A DNA stretch of 64,000 bases from Bedellia somnulentella (GCA_963576735.1 OY755173.1:6356873-6420872), one strand, 5' to 3'. Positions 1-12,417 are shown, numbered from the stretch's first letter. Numbers and translations are program-made. The notes: generated by a model from the sequence alone, not told the origin.

Positions 1-562
1 CTACAAAAACAACCTAATGATTTCCGAGTACCATATCTTATTTCTTTTAAGCAGCAGGTTTCATATGGCATACACCTGTTACCATTTAAATGTTTCTAAG
101 AAGACATAGCACTGGATATATCTGGTCTGGTGCCGTAACGTCTGGCAGTGTCCTGAGTTCCTGGACTTAGATAATAAGCTGCCAACTTGATTCGTCTCAA
201 TACTGATTTGGTTAGTATGACGGTACTCAAAAAACATGATAGTTTCATTCAACCTTATAGTACTTATCACAACATGTGACTGTGGAATGTTAAAGACTAA
301 ATATAGAAACTAGAGTGCTCTTTGTTTATTGTTCCATAAAATTATTTTTTTCATAATTAATTACTATAAGTAACTGATTATATTTTTAACTGTTTTATTG
401 ATATAAATTTCATAAATAGTAATTATTAAGATCAAGTTAAAGTCAATAAAACAAATTAAAAGAAACGATTCCTCCATTAAATAAACTTAATGGATCGCTT
501 TGCCGAGATATGAGCTTGCAAAATGTTCACATGACCAAGAGAGTTTGCGCTACAATTATAAA
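1..562. other. Unique AT-rich DNA
   Basis: Nothing recognisable; the 63-codon minus-strand ORF has no features of a gene. Confidence 0.6.
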
Positions 563-812
563 CTCAAACATTCACGCCATATACCCATGAAGAGGTGATA
601 GATGTACTAATATTTCTGAAAATCACGTGACAGTATTGTTTCCTGGTTTTTAGAGTACCCACGTTTTGCTTGGACGGTGTACGTGATAAGGGGCCAACCT
701 ATGATTGTTTTGTAATACAATGTCAAATGACTAAGTAAAATTTTTTAACATACTTTATTCGCGATTTGATTTTTGCCCCCTTCGTTAACAACCATGAAGT
801 GAGAAATAAATC
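563..812 (-). mobile_element. Family S SINE, diverged
   Basis: Shares the order of S body blocks (CATTCACGCC..., CACGTGACAG, GTACCCACGTTTTGC, GTTAACAACCATGA) with many substitutions; the tRNA head is lost. Confidence 0.7.
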
Positions 813-1879
813 TTTGGTACTACAAATAGTTGAGGATATCCTACCAATCTTATCAGATATTACCTTCAATTGATAGAGGATAACAGAATAGATACAATGT
901 TGCGAAAGTGATACTCGTGTAATTGTCTTGTGCTCGCATGAGTTGTGAAGGTAAGATATAGATCTCTTGACATAAATGCCAAAACTATCAAAACGAAAAG
1001 CGTTATTGTATGGAGCGAACCTCTATTTACCCCAGATTTGTTTATATTTCGGTTGTGACATCACTCCGCTTACACGGCTCGACCGATCTTTACCAAACTT
1101 TGCATGTATGATGGTCATAACCATCTAAGAAAACCATTGTGGAACGCAATAAATCTATTGAGTATTGAGTTCCAGGAAGGGACGGAGAGTTTTTTTCTAA
1201 AAAAATATTACCATTGCGAAATATTTTATTGATAATAAATTAACCCTTAAAAGTTTCCCATATAAGTCTATGGGAAACTACTGTAAAGAAAAACTAGCAC
1301 ACGCTCATAGAATTTTGTTTTTAAGAAAAACAAAGTTTCGAAAATCTCAAATTTTTTTTAAACAGAAACCATGTTTGTTTTTTTTTCGGCTTTGCTCCAA
1401 TTTTCGGCATGCAAAGTTTTTAATACCAACCTAGTTACCTACATTTTTAAACATTGCCGTATATGCAAAAAAACACAAAAATAAATGAAGATTTTAAGAC
1501 ATTTACATATAAAAAAAAGAAAATTCATTACGATATTAAAAACATATAAACATAGCAGAAAAGAACCACTTTTAGTCCTTGTTTTTAAGTATGTTTCTCG
1601 TTCCATAAAACGCTTTGAAATCAACTTTTAATCAAAAGTTAAATAACCAAATTTGGCAAATTTTGTATTTATAAATTGTTACATTAAATTGTCTATTCTA
1701 AGAAGTAACATTGATTACCTTCTTCTTTTCTCGAACTAAGTTAATGACACAAAAATTCTTACAAAAGTTGTAAATGGTTTAAATTAATTTTAATCCTCTA
1801 GAACAAGCGTTTTATTTTTTTCATATGGTTTAAATATATTTGAGAGACAAATTAATATATTTAAAAAGTATAATAAGCA
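813..1879. other. AT-rich DNA with one possible old repeat
   Basis: Around 1060-1160 the sequence resembles the conserved 'cgaccgatctttaccaaact' type block of Helitron-like elements; otherwise poly-A/T-rich with no coding signal. Confidence 0.45.
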
Positions 1880-2238
1880 TAAGCATAAACGTTCACGCCG
1901 AATATCCCCGAAGGGGTTGGCAGAGGTACTAATACTTCTGAACATCACGTGACTTTGTCACCTGGTGTTCAGAGTACCCACGTTTTGCATGGACAGTGTA
2001 CTCACGTGATAGGGGGCAGGCCTATCGCCGTTTTGTACGAATACACTGTCACATGACTAAGTACAACTCAGCCATGTGGGTTTCCTCACGATGTTTTCCC
2101 TCACCGTTAACAACCATGATAAATTAACCACACATATGTCTTTAGAAAAGACAAATTGGTGTAGGCCCGACCCAGGATTTGAACACTAGTCGTTTGCACG
2201 ATAACCGAGTGTTCTACCCACTAGGCTATCACGGTTGT
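1880..2238 (-). mobile_element. Family S SINE, full length, subfamily 1
   Basis: Inverted copy with the complete body and tRNA-like head (complement of the B-box near 2175). No clear target-site duplication was seen. Confidence 0.8.
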
Positions 2239-2907
2239 CAATCCTGTGGTTTCATTTCATTTTATAAGTATATTATATCATAATAGGTGTCCATTGTTCT
2301 CTGTCTAAGATTTAAATATATAATCTACTAAGATTATTTAAATTTTTACTACGTCTATCGGCGTTGAAAATTTCGTGATCAACTAGAGCTATGAAAATCT
2401 TACAATATTTTATTTTATATTAGTGAAAAAGAAGAAAGTTTTATGGCAGTATTTTGATGTACCATAAACAAACAAAAAAAAGTCTAATAATAGAATTGAA
2501 TATTTAAGGCTTCAAAATATTTTCTACGGAGAGGTTTTTAGAATAAACTCATAGTAAACAAGGTGAATTCAATCTTTAAAACTATGGAAATAATTTAATT
2601 GATGTAGGTACTTATTTTTGGACAGCAAGTAGTAAAACAATCGAGTCTCATCATTTACGCAAACCCGTATTTAGTCCAAGAGACAATCAAAGTCAATTTA
2701 CTGTCATCAAAAAGTTGCGGACATCTAAAAAGGCGGGCCATGTGATTGCGCATGCGTACAAACTTGTCTATGTCTAATACAGAGGAGGACTCGAATCGAA
2801 CTTGACACAATAAACAACGTTAGCAATGTCAGCCATTACGTAAGGTCGATATCGGTTAATAAGGCTAACACTCATCACATACATAATTTCATACCTTGAA
2901 GCTAAAT

Positions 2908-3084
2908 ATGTCACGCTTATCCTTATCTGTTCTTACTTTCCTTGGTTTCCTAAGAACATGTGCAGATTTGACGGTTTCATATCGTAAATTACAAGACAAT
3001 CATTCCGACACTTCATGGCATGTAACTTGTACTGACATTGTTACATTGTATGCTAACCTTTGGCAAAGTAATGTTCTCATTTAA
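2908..3084 (+). CDS. Small ORF with signal-peptide-like start, unproven
   Basis: From ATG 2908 the 58-residue product opens with MSRLSLSVLTFLGFLRTCAD, which has the charge, hydrophobic core and small residues of a secretion signal. The remainder is not recognised. It could be a first exon (a weak GTAATG donor lies near 3068) or chance. No repeat overlaps it. Confidence 0.15.
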   Translation: MSRLSLSVLTFLGFLRTCADLTVSYRKLQDNHSDTSWHVTCTDIVTLYANLWQSNVLI

Positions 3085-3587
3085 AAAAAAATAAAGTTAC
3101 TGTCAAGTTTAGCGATGAGACTATATTATAAAAGTTACTCTCAATCTAAACGATAAGACTATATTATTAAAATGCATTTTGTTTGATAATGATAACATAT
3201 ATGTATCTTAAAAGAGATTGGCTAATAAGGTGACAAAAATACGTTTTTTGTTATTATCAGAAAAGATTTGTCAATCAAATTGTATACATTTATTAATCTT
3301 AAATGAGCATCAAATATATAGATTATTGAGTTAGGTGCTACTACCACTGTTATTGAATTACTTTTTGTCCAAAAACAAGAGTTACTATTTGAACAAAATT
3401 ACATATATTACTACCGGAACTGCCCATGAACCAAGTTTATTCTCTCAATTTATATGTCCTTAATCATTGATTCTGATATGTCTTTCGAAGGATATTAACA
3501 AAAGCATAGGATCTGTCTAAGCTATAGTCCAAAATTTGGTCACAAGACAAGCAATGCTGCAAGGGGATCTGTAAGCAAACTCATTTC

Positions 3588-3692
3588 ATTCCCCACTCAA
3601 CTTCCAAAAGTGGCTGAAAAATTTATAATTCCTTGACTCTGGCTACCCCCTCTAGGGAATTATAGCCGTGAATATATGTATGTATGTATGTC
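3588..3692 (+). mobile_element. Family T SINE-like copy, 3' part
   Basis: CTTCCAAAAGTGGCTGA, CTCTGGCTACCCC, TAGCCGTGA and (TATG)n in order; 5'-truncated. Confidence 0.7.
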
Positions 3693-5853
3693 GTTTCATT
3701 AAAAGATAATAAGAAACGACCATGTCATGACTGTATGGTTGGTTGGATATTTTTTAATAGTATATTTAAACTAAATAAAATCATTCCGTATTCAATGCCA
3801 AATCCAAATGAATTGCTCAGTTCCAAAAGCTTAGCTAAAAAGCCCAAGTTAGAAATTTTGATGTGACTTCAGATTTTGGTTCATTTTGGTTGGAAATTTT
3901 TGGTGTCTAAATATAACCCGTTTTTTCTTCTTTTACTCAGGTTGATCAGAAATATACACTTAACTTACTTAAAATAATGGTTTAACAGTGTATGGTCATT
4001 ATCTTAAAATAATACATAAAATTTTATTTAAAAATTTAAGCTACGTTTGGCCATTTTTTATTGAAATGACAGCCCATAAGGTTCATTCACGCTGTTTTAA
4101 ACATCACGTGTGAATACCAGAATGAGTGCACGTGCCATCGTTGTAAAGCTTGATTGCAGACCTTGTCAGGCATAGATGTACTAATAAAAAACCGTAGATA
4201 AGTCATGCGCGCTCATAAGTGGCACTTAAAACACAGGCTAAATGGCTCATCTGACTTCAGTCGCGCACTAGCCGACGTCGCAATCGTTTACCGGTTTTGG
4301 CGTGTTTGTTTATCAAAATAATCGAACATGCCGTCGTATGTGATGAGATTTTGCACAAAGTATAGTAGAAAAGTCGTCTAAGTGTCATATGTCACGACGA
4401 TATAGAGTAAATATATTTATCTCTTTTTAGCGCTTGCTTTAAGATGTACTATCTCGCCTACATTTCAAATGTATTTTTTGGTGTATTGTTTGGATATATT
4501 TCGAGTGGTGTGCGTTCATCTGCCGCAACCGGTGCCACTCGTAAGCGCCGGTTTCCTCGTAAATAACCTATCTAACGTTTTTTAATCTATGTTGTCAGGT
4601 GATTTAATTGTCAAAGGACCTATGCCCATACATACAACAGACTCTGCGCTAAAGGCATCTTCAAGCAGAAAGTATAATATATTTATAAACATATTAGGAA
4701 ATTTTAAGTTATAACTTTACATACTTCATCAAATTCAAAGGGCATCTTATTCATGTGACATTTAATGATAACATTCATACAAATAAGCATTAAGCATGGC
4801 TGTTGATCTAAAAAGTAATTGCATTTTAAACTTCTGAATTTGAAATTTCCTAGTCATTTTTGAAAGTTGAATGGGGTAAAGATTTATAAAATAAAAGATG
4901 GTTCAACAATGACTTAAAACTCTTAATACATTAGGTCGCCTCGTACGATACCCGTACGGCAGAAATGAGTGGGTGCTATACTAAGCTGACACTACACAGC
5001 AAATTGCCATCTTTAATTCTCGGATCATCTTTTATTTAACCACATATCACCATTATACAGCCAAAACCGGCTTCTGCTTTTTGGAATTGTAAGCGAATAT
5101 AGAGAAAAAGTTGTATATTTGTTTATATAATGTATTATCTCGCTGGTTTCCCAAAATACAGACTTAGCCTAGTTTGGGAACCTCTGTTTAAGTCTGTACT
5201 GTAAATATGCCTTATCAAATAGTCATATTTTTTTTTATTATTATTTTGAAGACCCAGATGCGCACGGACGGATCGTGTTGGTTTTTTAAATATCTAAGTT
5301 TTTTTACGGACTGCTCACCACTTATGAAATTTAGCGTGATGATATACCTATAGTCAAAGTATTTTTTTAATGTTGTAGGGTTATATTGTGGTTCTATTGA
5401 TGAAATATTTTTAATAATCGGTTGAGAGGTTTTAGAACTTAATTAATTACTGGCAAACTAAAACAAAATCTAATCTTTCCTCTTTAAAATAAGTAAAGAT
5501 ATACATATGAAAGGTTCAAGTTCCTTCTGGTTAATTAGTAAAACAAAACGATTAATATAATTAGCTGATATTATTTCTATAATCTTGTTGTTCAATAAAC
5601 AAGAACCACAAAGTTCATTTACATAAAGTGGATGGAAATTCTGGGAAATGTTTATTTGCGTGACTTCCTAACTAACAACAATGTATCTGTTTTTCCAGAC
5701 GATGTTTATAAACTCATGAGGTGATAAAGAATTGCTGAGTTTTGTTTGCTTTAAACATGTTATATTTTATCTATCATCATTGCAGTTCACAATCTATGAT
5801 CCGGTTCAGAGTAATGCTTGTTAATTTTGTATATTCATAAACACCAAAGAAAA
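3693..5853. other. Intergenic, mostly unassigned
   Basis: Apart from the THAP-like stub and its GC-richer surroundings, no gene or clear repeat. Confidence 0.5.
4328..4381 (+). pseudogene. Possible THAP-domain start, remnant
   Basis: ATG followed by MPSYVMRFCTKYSRKVV and a stop. The Met-Pro start with a Cys a few residues later resembles the beginning of THAP zinc fingers, often found on transposase-derived genes. Only this stub is visible; the surrounding 4.2-4.6 kb is richer in GC than its neighbours. Weak. Confidence 0.25.
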
Positions 5854-6072
5854 GTGCTGGCTTAGAAGGTCACTACCCCTTTCTACCCACGGGTGTGGTA
5901 AGAGCCGACTAAGGGTATTGGTTTTTTTAAGTGGGCGATGTGGTTGGAGAACCATCACCAACAATACTTTAGTTCATTCATACCCCTATCAACTTCCAAG
6001 TGGGGCTGAGAAGTTTCTAGCTCTGAAGCTCTGGTTACCCCTTTTTGGATTTACGGTCAAGGTAAATGTATA
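5854..6072 (+). mobile_element. Family T copy, subfamily B
   Basis: Near full length, with the B-type CCCACGGGTGTGGTAAG and TCTAGCTCTGAAGCTCTGG. Confidence 0.75.
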
Positions 6073-6139
6073 CTCAATTACTTATGTATCGTTAGGATGA
6101 GTAATATTTGAGATAATAACTGATGATTTTTGGTTCGCA

Positions 6140-6380
6140 TACATACATATACTCACGGCTATATTTCCCTAGAAGGGGTAGCCAGAGCTAAGGAATTATA
6201 AATTCCTCAGCCAATTTTGGAAGTTGAGTAGGGAAAAGATGGTAAAAATAAAGGTTTTTGGTGATGGGTCTCCAACCGCATCGCCCAAAAATCCAAAAAA
6301 AAGCCCCAATACCCTTAGTCGCCTCTTACGACACCCGTGGGTAGAAAGGGGTAGCGACATTCTAAGCCGGCACTACACGG
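6140..6380 (-). mobile_element. Family T copy, full length with target-site duplication
   Basis: The best-defined copy: 241 bp flanked by TTTGGTTCGCA (6129-6139 and 6381-6391). Subfamily D (CTATATTTCCC near the tail; CCCGTGGGTAGAAAGG). The 79-codon ORF across it is not a gene. Confidence 0.85.
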
Positions 6381-6417
6381 TTTGGTTCGCAATAAATGGA
6401 TTTAACTTTGTTTATGC

Positions 6418-6506
6418 GCTTACTCCGAAATTGGCTGAGGTATATATAATGCTGAGGTTCTAGCTTTCCCTTTTTTTGTGTTACGTAGCCGTGAATATAA
6501 TTATGT
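6418..6506 (+). mobile_element. Family T fragment, decayed
   Basis: GGCTGAGG, a corrupted CTCTGGCTACCCC block and TAGCCGTGAATATA remain. Confidence 0.45.
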
Positions 6507-6655
6507 TAGAATGTATGTACGTATCGTATAATCGTATATATATATAATATTAATTATGTTACTTAAACACGATATAAAAGGACTGCCCTCCAAGATATGC
6601 GCGTATTATGTTGACAATGAATCCAAATCATATATGGGTGGTTATAGATGTCATA

Positions 6656-6883
6656 GTGGATTTATCATGGTTGTTAATGGTGAGGGAAACATCATGAGGA
6701 AACCCACATGCCTAAGTTATATTTAGACAAGTGACAGTTTATTTGTACAAAACGGCGATAGGCCAGCCCACTATCACAATGTCACACACACATCGCGTAA
6801 AAATGTCACGTGATGTTCAGAAGTATTAGTACAAATGCCAACCCCTTCGGAGATATACGGCGAGAACGTTTGAGTTTATAGAC
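6656..6883 (+). mobile_element. Family S SINE, body and 3' end
   Basis: Begins at the TTTATCATGGTTGTTAA block and ends at GAACGTTTGAG; the tRNA head is missing. Confidence 0.7.
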
Positions 6884-7011
6884 GTCATGAGTCCATGACT
6901 CATAAAGCTCATGAGCTTTCCGACCACAGCTATTATTTTTAAGTTGTTTGTCTAAGTTTTTTTCTTGGAAAATGGAGACGATCGTAAAATATTGACTATA
7001 TTAATGGCCAA

Positions 7012-7085
7012 TGACGTCAAAAAAGGTAATAAATAGTTGCCTTGACCTATGTTGAGGTCATGTGGCAACATTTGATAATATAAAA
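7012..7085 (+). promoter_or_regulatory. CRE, everted nuclear-receptor repeat and TATA cluster
   Basis: TGACGTCA at 7012-7019, TGACCT and AGGTCA at 7043-7048 and 7055-7060 (everted, 6-bp spacer), then TATAAAA at 7079-7085. All are exact consensus words within 75 bp, but no gene follows on this strand within reach. Confidence 0.3.
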
Positions 7086-7238
7086 CGAAGTCTCTGTCTG
7101 CGCTGGTTCGGTTTAGGTTCAGTAATATGGTCTCGTAGAAAAGAAAAGTTATAGCAATACTTTAAATCTTTTTGCTCATGAAAACCTCATTAGTTATAGC
7201 AATACTCTCTACCACTAAAATATTTTATTTTCACCCTT

Positions 7239-7606
7239 AACATAACATAAACGTTCACGCCGTTTATCCCCGAAGGGGTTGGCAGAGGTACCAATACTCC
7301 TGAACTCACATGGCAAGCGCCATCTAGTTTCCAGAGAAGGTACCCACGTTTTGCTTAGACAGTGTACTCACGTGATAGGGGGCAGGCCTATCGCCGTTTT
7401 GTACGAATACACTGTCACATGACTAAGTACAACTCAGCCATATGGGTTTCCTCACGATGTTTTCCCTCACCGTTAGCAACCATGATAAATTAACCACACA
7501 TATGTCTTTAGAAAAGACAAATTGGTGTAGGCCCGTCCCAGGATTGGAACTCACGCCCTTCTGTTTTTCGGGCGGGTGTTCTACCCACTGGACTATCATG
7601 TCGCTT
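7239..7606 (-). mobile_element. Family S SINE, full length, subfamily 2
   Basis: Inverted copy with target-site duplication TTTTCACCCTT at 7228-7238 and 7607-7617. Near-identical to 53890-54251. Confidence 0.85.
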
Positions 7607-7792
7607 TTTTCACCCTTCTTTCAGATTATGGTAAGAGTATTGTGATTGCCTTGAGATTAGAGACGGTATCGATCATAACATAATACAGTCATTATGCACT
7701 CCTTACATGAGAGGTATGTTTTTATTTTTCAGTGGTAATAAATTAAGGGAAGTATTAAGTACGAGACATAAAGAAATGTAATATAATTGAAT

Positions 7793-7950
7793 GTATGGGG
7801 CGATGCGGTTGGAGACCCATCACCAACGATACTTTATTTCTACCATCTTGTACGCTATCAACTTCCAATTGTGTCTGAGGAGTTTCCGTCTCTGAAGCTC
7901 TGGCTACCCCTTTTTGGGATTTATGGCCGTGAGTTTATGTATATATGTGT
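7793..7950 (+). mobile_element. Family T copy, subfamily B, 5'-truncated
   Basis: Starts at GGGCGATGCGGTTGGAGACC and runs to the tail; B-type TTTTGGGATTTATGGCCGTGAG. Confidence 0.75.
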
Positions 7951-8274
7951 TTCGAATTCTAGATCAAAATGTTTTAACCGGTATGACGCAATGAGATTTG
8001 AGGATTATCAAAAGTAAGAGACTTAGAGGAGAGGTTATCGCAAAAACATGAATGGGTCACCTTGAAAATGAACAGCTGATTGTGGAAATATATCTACTTA
8101 TTTTGTGATAAAGATCATGAAGACGTAAGTACATGGCGCCAGTTAATTATTTAATATCTTATCTAAAAATAATTCTTCTGATAATTTACTGACTTATGAT
8201 TACTTTCATGAATAAATATTTTTGCACTTTACCAAGTCTGGAAATTAAATTAAAAGTCAACGCTTGGGGCAGCC

Positions 8275-8445
8275 TATTCCTGCTTTTTACAAATACACAG
8301 TGATATATCTAAGTACAACTCACATATATCAGTGTTTTCACGATATTTCTCCACATGCATCGTAAACAACAGCAATGATTTCAACTCGCATCTCCTGCGT
8401 GAAACGCGCCGGTCCTCCCACTGAGTTATCATATCACTGTTGCCT
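8275..8445 (-). mobile_element. Family S SINE, old 5' part
   Basis: Complement of A-box (near 8430) and body blocks are recognisable, but heavily diverged. Confidence 0.5.
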
Positions 8446-8582
8446 AGAACTTTTATTTGTAGCTTTTAGCTTAGAATTTTGATTATAGTATGATTTAAAG
8501 TTTAATGCTATGTACTTTTATCTACAAACTTTGATAGTTTCTATCAAAATTGCCGTCTATACTTACTATTTATATTATATTA

Positions 8583-8795
8583 CTAGCTGACCAGGCAAAC
8601 GTTGTTTTGCCATATTAATTATTTCTAGACAATTTCTAGTCTATACATTGAAAATAAAATGTTCGGGATGGACAACCCCTATCACTTAGAAGTACAAAAA
8701 ATAAAAAAATGTAAATACAAAATTTTATTTAAATCGGGTCAGCCGTTTTGGAAGATTTAGGTAACAAACACTGTGACTCGTGAATTTCATATAAT
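8583..8795 (-). mobile_element. Helitron-like 3' fragment
   Basis: On the minus strand it ends CAGCTAG followed by T at 8583, and the inner sequence has the 'cgggtcagccgttttggaag' type of conserved block seen in lepidopteran non-autonomous elements. The 5' end is missing or has been replaced by the family T copy inserted at 8800. Confidence 0.35.
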
Positions 8796-8799
8796 ATAC

Positions 8800-9048
8800 A
8801 TACATACATACATATACTCACGGCTATAAATCCCTAGAAGGGGTAGCCAGAGCTAAGGAATTAGAAATTCCTCAGCCACTTTTGGAAGTTACGTGGGGAT
8901 TAGATGGTGAAAATAAAGGTTCTTGGTGATGGGTCTCCAACCGCATCGCCCAAAAATCCCTTTAAAGCCCCTATACCGTTAGTCGCCTTTTACGTACACC
9001 CACCGGAAGAAATGGGGTAGTGTTATTCTAAGCCGGCACTACACAGCA
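8800..9048 (-). mobile_element. Family T copy, subfamily A, with target-site duplication
   Basis: Full length, flanked by ATATAATATAC (8789-8799 and 9049-9059). Inserted at the edge of the Helitron-like fragment. Confidence 0.85.
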
Positions 9049-9466
9049 ATATAATATACCTATATGATATAATAGATATTTAACCGCCTCTACCGGAACA
9101 ATTGGAAGTGAGCATTGATAGTTACGGCTGAGTAGGTAGTAGTTGCTTTTTTACTAAAGTTGGGTGTCAATGATGAATAATATTAAGTTCGTCATCACAC
9201 CATGGCTAGCGGATGTTTATTTGTTCAAGTTTTGTTTTTGCCCTTGACAAGGATTGTAAAGTGTTTACTATTTGTTACTTTGAAGGTTAGAAGGTCTTGG
9301 TTGGCCTCACGCGACATTTCTAATTAGATATTAAGAGACACGTTGTAGGAAGGAAAACATCGATGTCATGGAACCTACGAGAATATTTCGTGATTGGAAA
9401 TGAACTAACTGCATTTTACATTATGACTGTGTTCTTCTTTTTGATCAGTGTTGTAGATTTTTTCGA

Positions 9467-9498
9467 GTCCCTTGCCCCTCGCAAGGGACCCCCCCCCC
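9467..9498. repeat. 9-bp hairpin plus C10 tract
   Basis: GTCCCTTGC and GCAAGGGAC separated by 5 bases, followed at once by ten C residues. Confidence 0.8.
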
Positions 9499-9871
9499 TT
9501 TTAACAATTTTAACACAGAGCCCTATGCATTACAGTTAATTATTGTATGCTGTTCGATATAGACACAACATGCCTCATTTAAATACTTGTGTTTCTTCAT
9601 TTGATAGCGGTCTTAGGTCTTGAAACCCTCACCACAAAGAGTCCTACGTGATGCGCAGCATTTTGGTTGGCATTCTTACTTGCCCTTTACACGCAGCCTC
9701 TGTTATGTGACTCCATTATTGAGATCTGAGCAGACCTTTTCAAGGGAGCGTACATTTATGGAGGTCAGAGTAATGCGGATTCGGTGTATTGGAGATACCT
9801 CAGCCTGGGGCTTGTCAATATCTTTGACTGTTACTGCAGTGGTTGCGATTTCGATGCAATTTCTTTGATAG

Positions 9872-10115
9872 CTCTGTGGAAAGGCCTTCGCTTCTAATGC
9901 AGATCACGCATTCGAATCCTAAGTCGTGGTTACATAAATGTGTCATTTTTAAGTTATTTGTATAGTTAATTTATGAAGGTTGTTAACGGTGAGGGAAAAA
10001 ATCGTGAGGAAACCCACATGGCTTAATTGTAAGTAGAAATGTGATAGTGAATTTGTTTAACCGCACATGTGAGCACACAAGGGTACTCTGAATACCATGT
10101 GACAATTTGACTTTT
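9872..10115 (+). mobile_element. Family S SINE, old copy
   Basis: B-box-like ATTCGAATCCT (9911), then GTTGTTAACGGTGAGGG and the GGAAACCCACATGG block. The 3' end is lost after 10115. Confidence 0.6.
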
Positions 10116-10344
10116 CATAAAATTTTCACTAAATTAGGCTTTTCAGTACTTTCGGACATTAATTGAACTATGTAGTAATTTATATCTAAAATTTAAACAT
10201 AAATATTGTACTCTTTGCAAGTTATATTAATGAAATTAGTTATATCATATAATACATATCCCTTAATTGAGTTCCTTTTTTGTTGATATAAATTTGGGTT
10301 GGTTGAAAAATGTCACGTGAGGCCAAGCAAGACCAACCATCAAC

Positions 10345-10438
10345 CATCAACTTCCAAAAGTGGCTGATGAATTTCTCAATCCAAAGCTCTGGCTACCCCG
10401 TTAAGGGATTTATAGCCGTGAGTATATGTATGTATGTA
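10345..10438 (+). mobile_element. Family T copy, 3' part
   Basis: CAACTTCCAAAAGTGGCTGA through the (TATG)n tail; type C-like GGCTACCCCGTTAAGG. Confidence 0.7.
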
Positions 10439-10539
10439 TAAATTTGGGTAGGAGTATATGATCACTGTGTTGCTTAATCATAGTTGATTTAGGTAATAAT
10501 AATGTGAGTAATCATTTGATAATATTTATAATAATATTG

Positions 10540-10943
10540 TATGAATGGCAAATTATTTCGTTATGTGTCATGCGATCACAAATGAGTCACGATATTTGGA
10601 ATATTTTTTTGCTATGTGGTGTCCGACTAAGAATAGCACTACCCCATTTTTTCCACGGGTGTTCGTAGGAGGCGCCTAAGGGTATTTGGGCTTTTCAAGT
10701 GATTTTTGAGCGATGCAGTTGGAGACCCATCACTAAAAACATTTGCTTTACAATCTTTTCCCCACTCAACTTCTCAAAGTGGCTGAGGAATTACGTATTC
10801 CGAAGCTCTGGCTACACCTTATAGGGATTTATAGCCGTGAGTATGTATGTATTTATGTAATATAGTAACTTAGTCTGAATGGCAAATTATTAAGGTATGT
10901 GTCATGCGATCACATATGAGTCACAATATTTGGATAAATTTTA
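10540..10943. repeat. 68-bp direct duplication bracketing a family T copy
   Basis: 10540-10606 and 10876-10943 share the order AATGGCAAATTATT, ATGTGTCATGCGATCACA, ATGAGTCAC, ATATTTGGA with few differences. This is far longer than a target-site duplication. Confidence 0.8.
10614..10858 (+). mobile_element. Family T copy, subfamily C, between duplicated flanks
   Basis: Full length. It lies between two copies of a roughly 68-bp unique sequence (see the duplication at 10540-10943). Confidence 0.75.
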
Positions 10944-11355
10944 TTGTTCATAAATTTGTTAATACTACTTTAAAGTAACAAGTTCTAAAGTCAAAAGGTT
11001 GGTTTATGATTGGTTGATGGAGGTGTGTAATGTAATTGAAATAAAGGCACAGAAGAATATTATCCGGTCTCCTTATAGTCTAAAAATTATAGGTGGCTTA
11101 TAATGTAATCGACTATGAGATTTGGGCCTTTTAAAAGACGAAAAGCAGTGGTAGTTACTCAATTTGATTGTAAATAATCCGTGATCCAACGCAAATTTTG
11201 TAATAAAATATTAAAATATAAAAGAAGATAGCTTGTTATTTTTCCTCCTTTCTTAATGTAAAAGGTGCTGTAAGAAAAAAAAGACAAACAGTTTTTTTAC
11301 AATGATGTAACTAGCAATTCACCTCGGTGATAATTTTCACGTATTATGTTTTAGT

Positions 11356-11708
11356 GACGACGTGATAGCTCAATGGGTGGAACACCGGTGCAAGCGACTA
11401 GTGTTCAAATCCCGGGTCGGGCCTACACCAATTTGTCTTTTCTAAAGACATATGTGTGGTTAATTTATCATGGTTGTTAACGGTGAGGGAAAACATCGTG
11501 AGGAAACCCACATGACTGAGTTGTACTTAGTCATGTGACAGTGTATTCGTACAAAACGGTGATAGGCCTGCCCCCTATCACGTGAGTACACTGTCCATGC
11601 AAAACGTGGGTACTCTGAACACCAGGTGACAAAGTCACGTGATGTTCAGAAGTATTAGAACCTCTGCCAACCCCTTCGGGGATATTCGGCGTGAACGTTT
11701 ATGTTATG
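11356..11708 (+). mobile_element. Family S tRNA-derived SINE, full length
   Basis: Head with A-box (TGATAGCTCAATGGGTGG) and B-box (GTTCAAATCCC), a conserved body, and a (TTATG)n tail. Target-site duplication TTATGTTTTAGT at 11344-11355 and 11709-11720. Subfamily 1 by its body (CATGCAAAACGTGGG, CACCAGGTGAC). Confidence 0.85.
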
Positions 11709-12417
11709 TTATGTTTTAGTCTGTTTTGGAAGAAAATATTTTTCTGAAGCCGGTCAAATTGAATTAAATGAATTCTTACTAACATTAGATATATGAATTT
11801 AGATTTGTTTGTCACACACAACTGAACAGATCATCGTGAAAGTTACTACATTAACTTAATGTTTTTCTCATTTCAATGGGATAAATAATTTAATTAACGG
11901 ATATGAGCGCTACTTCATAAAATTTGTTTTAAAAGCACAGTTTAATTTGCTTGTAGGTTTGCAGAGCACAGCTAGTATTTTTTTCATAATAGCAACATAA
12001 ACATGTACATAGCAAAAAGATTTCTTAGTATATGTGGTGTGTGGTGAGTAAGTGGTGCATAAACATTTACATCCGAAGACACGTAATCAAAACTTTATCA
12101 AGGGATTTCAGTAATTTTCCGACATAGTTTCTAGTTTGATCCTGATATAATCGTTCATATGCACATATTTTTTACTTATTAAATAAATACATACATACGG
12201 ACATATTATACACAGATCAAGTTAGCCCCAAACTAAGTATAACTTGTGATATGGGATACTAACTCAACGTTATATATAATACTAGCTTTTTGCCCGCGAC
12301 TTCATTGGACTACATTTTTTGCATCCGCTTTACATCCAAAACACCTAAACACTATCACAACTTCTGTTTTTTTATATTTATATTCCCGCGGGCGTTGTAA
12401 ATAATATAAAGAACATT

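Noticed and set aside
9620..9868. 82-codon ORF as a gene
   Set aside because: No motif, no splice context, and adjacent to an old S SINE.
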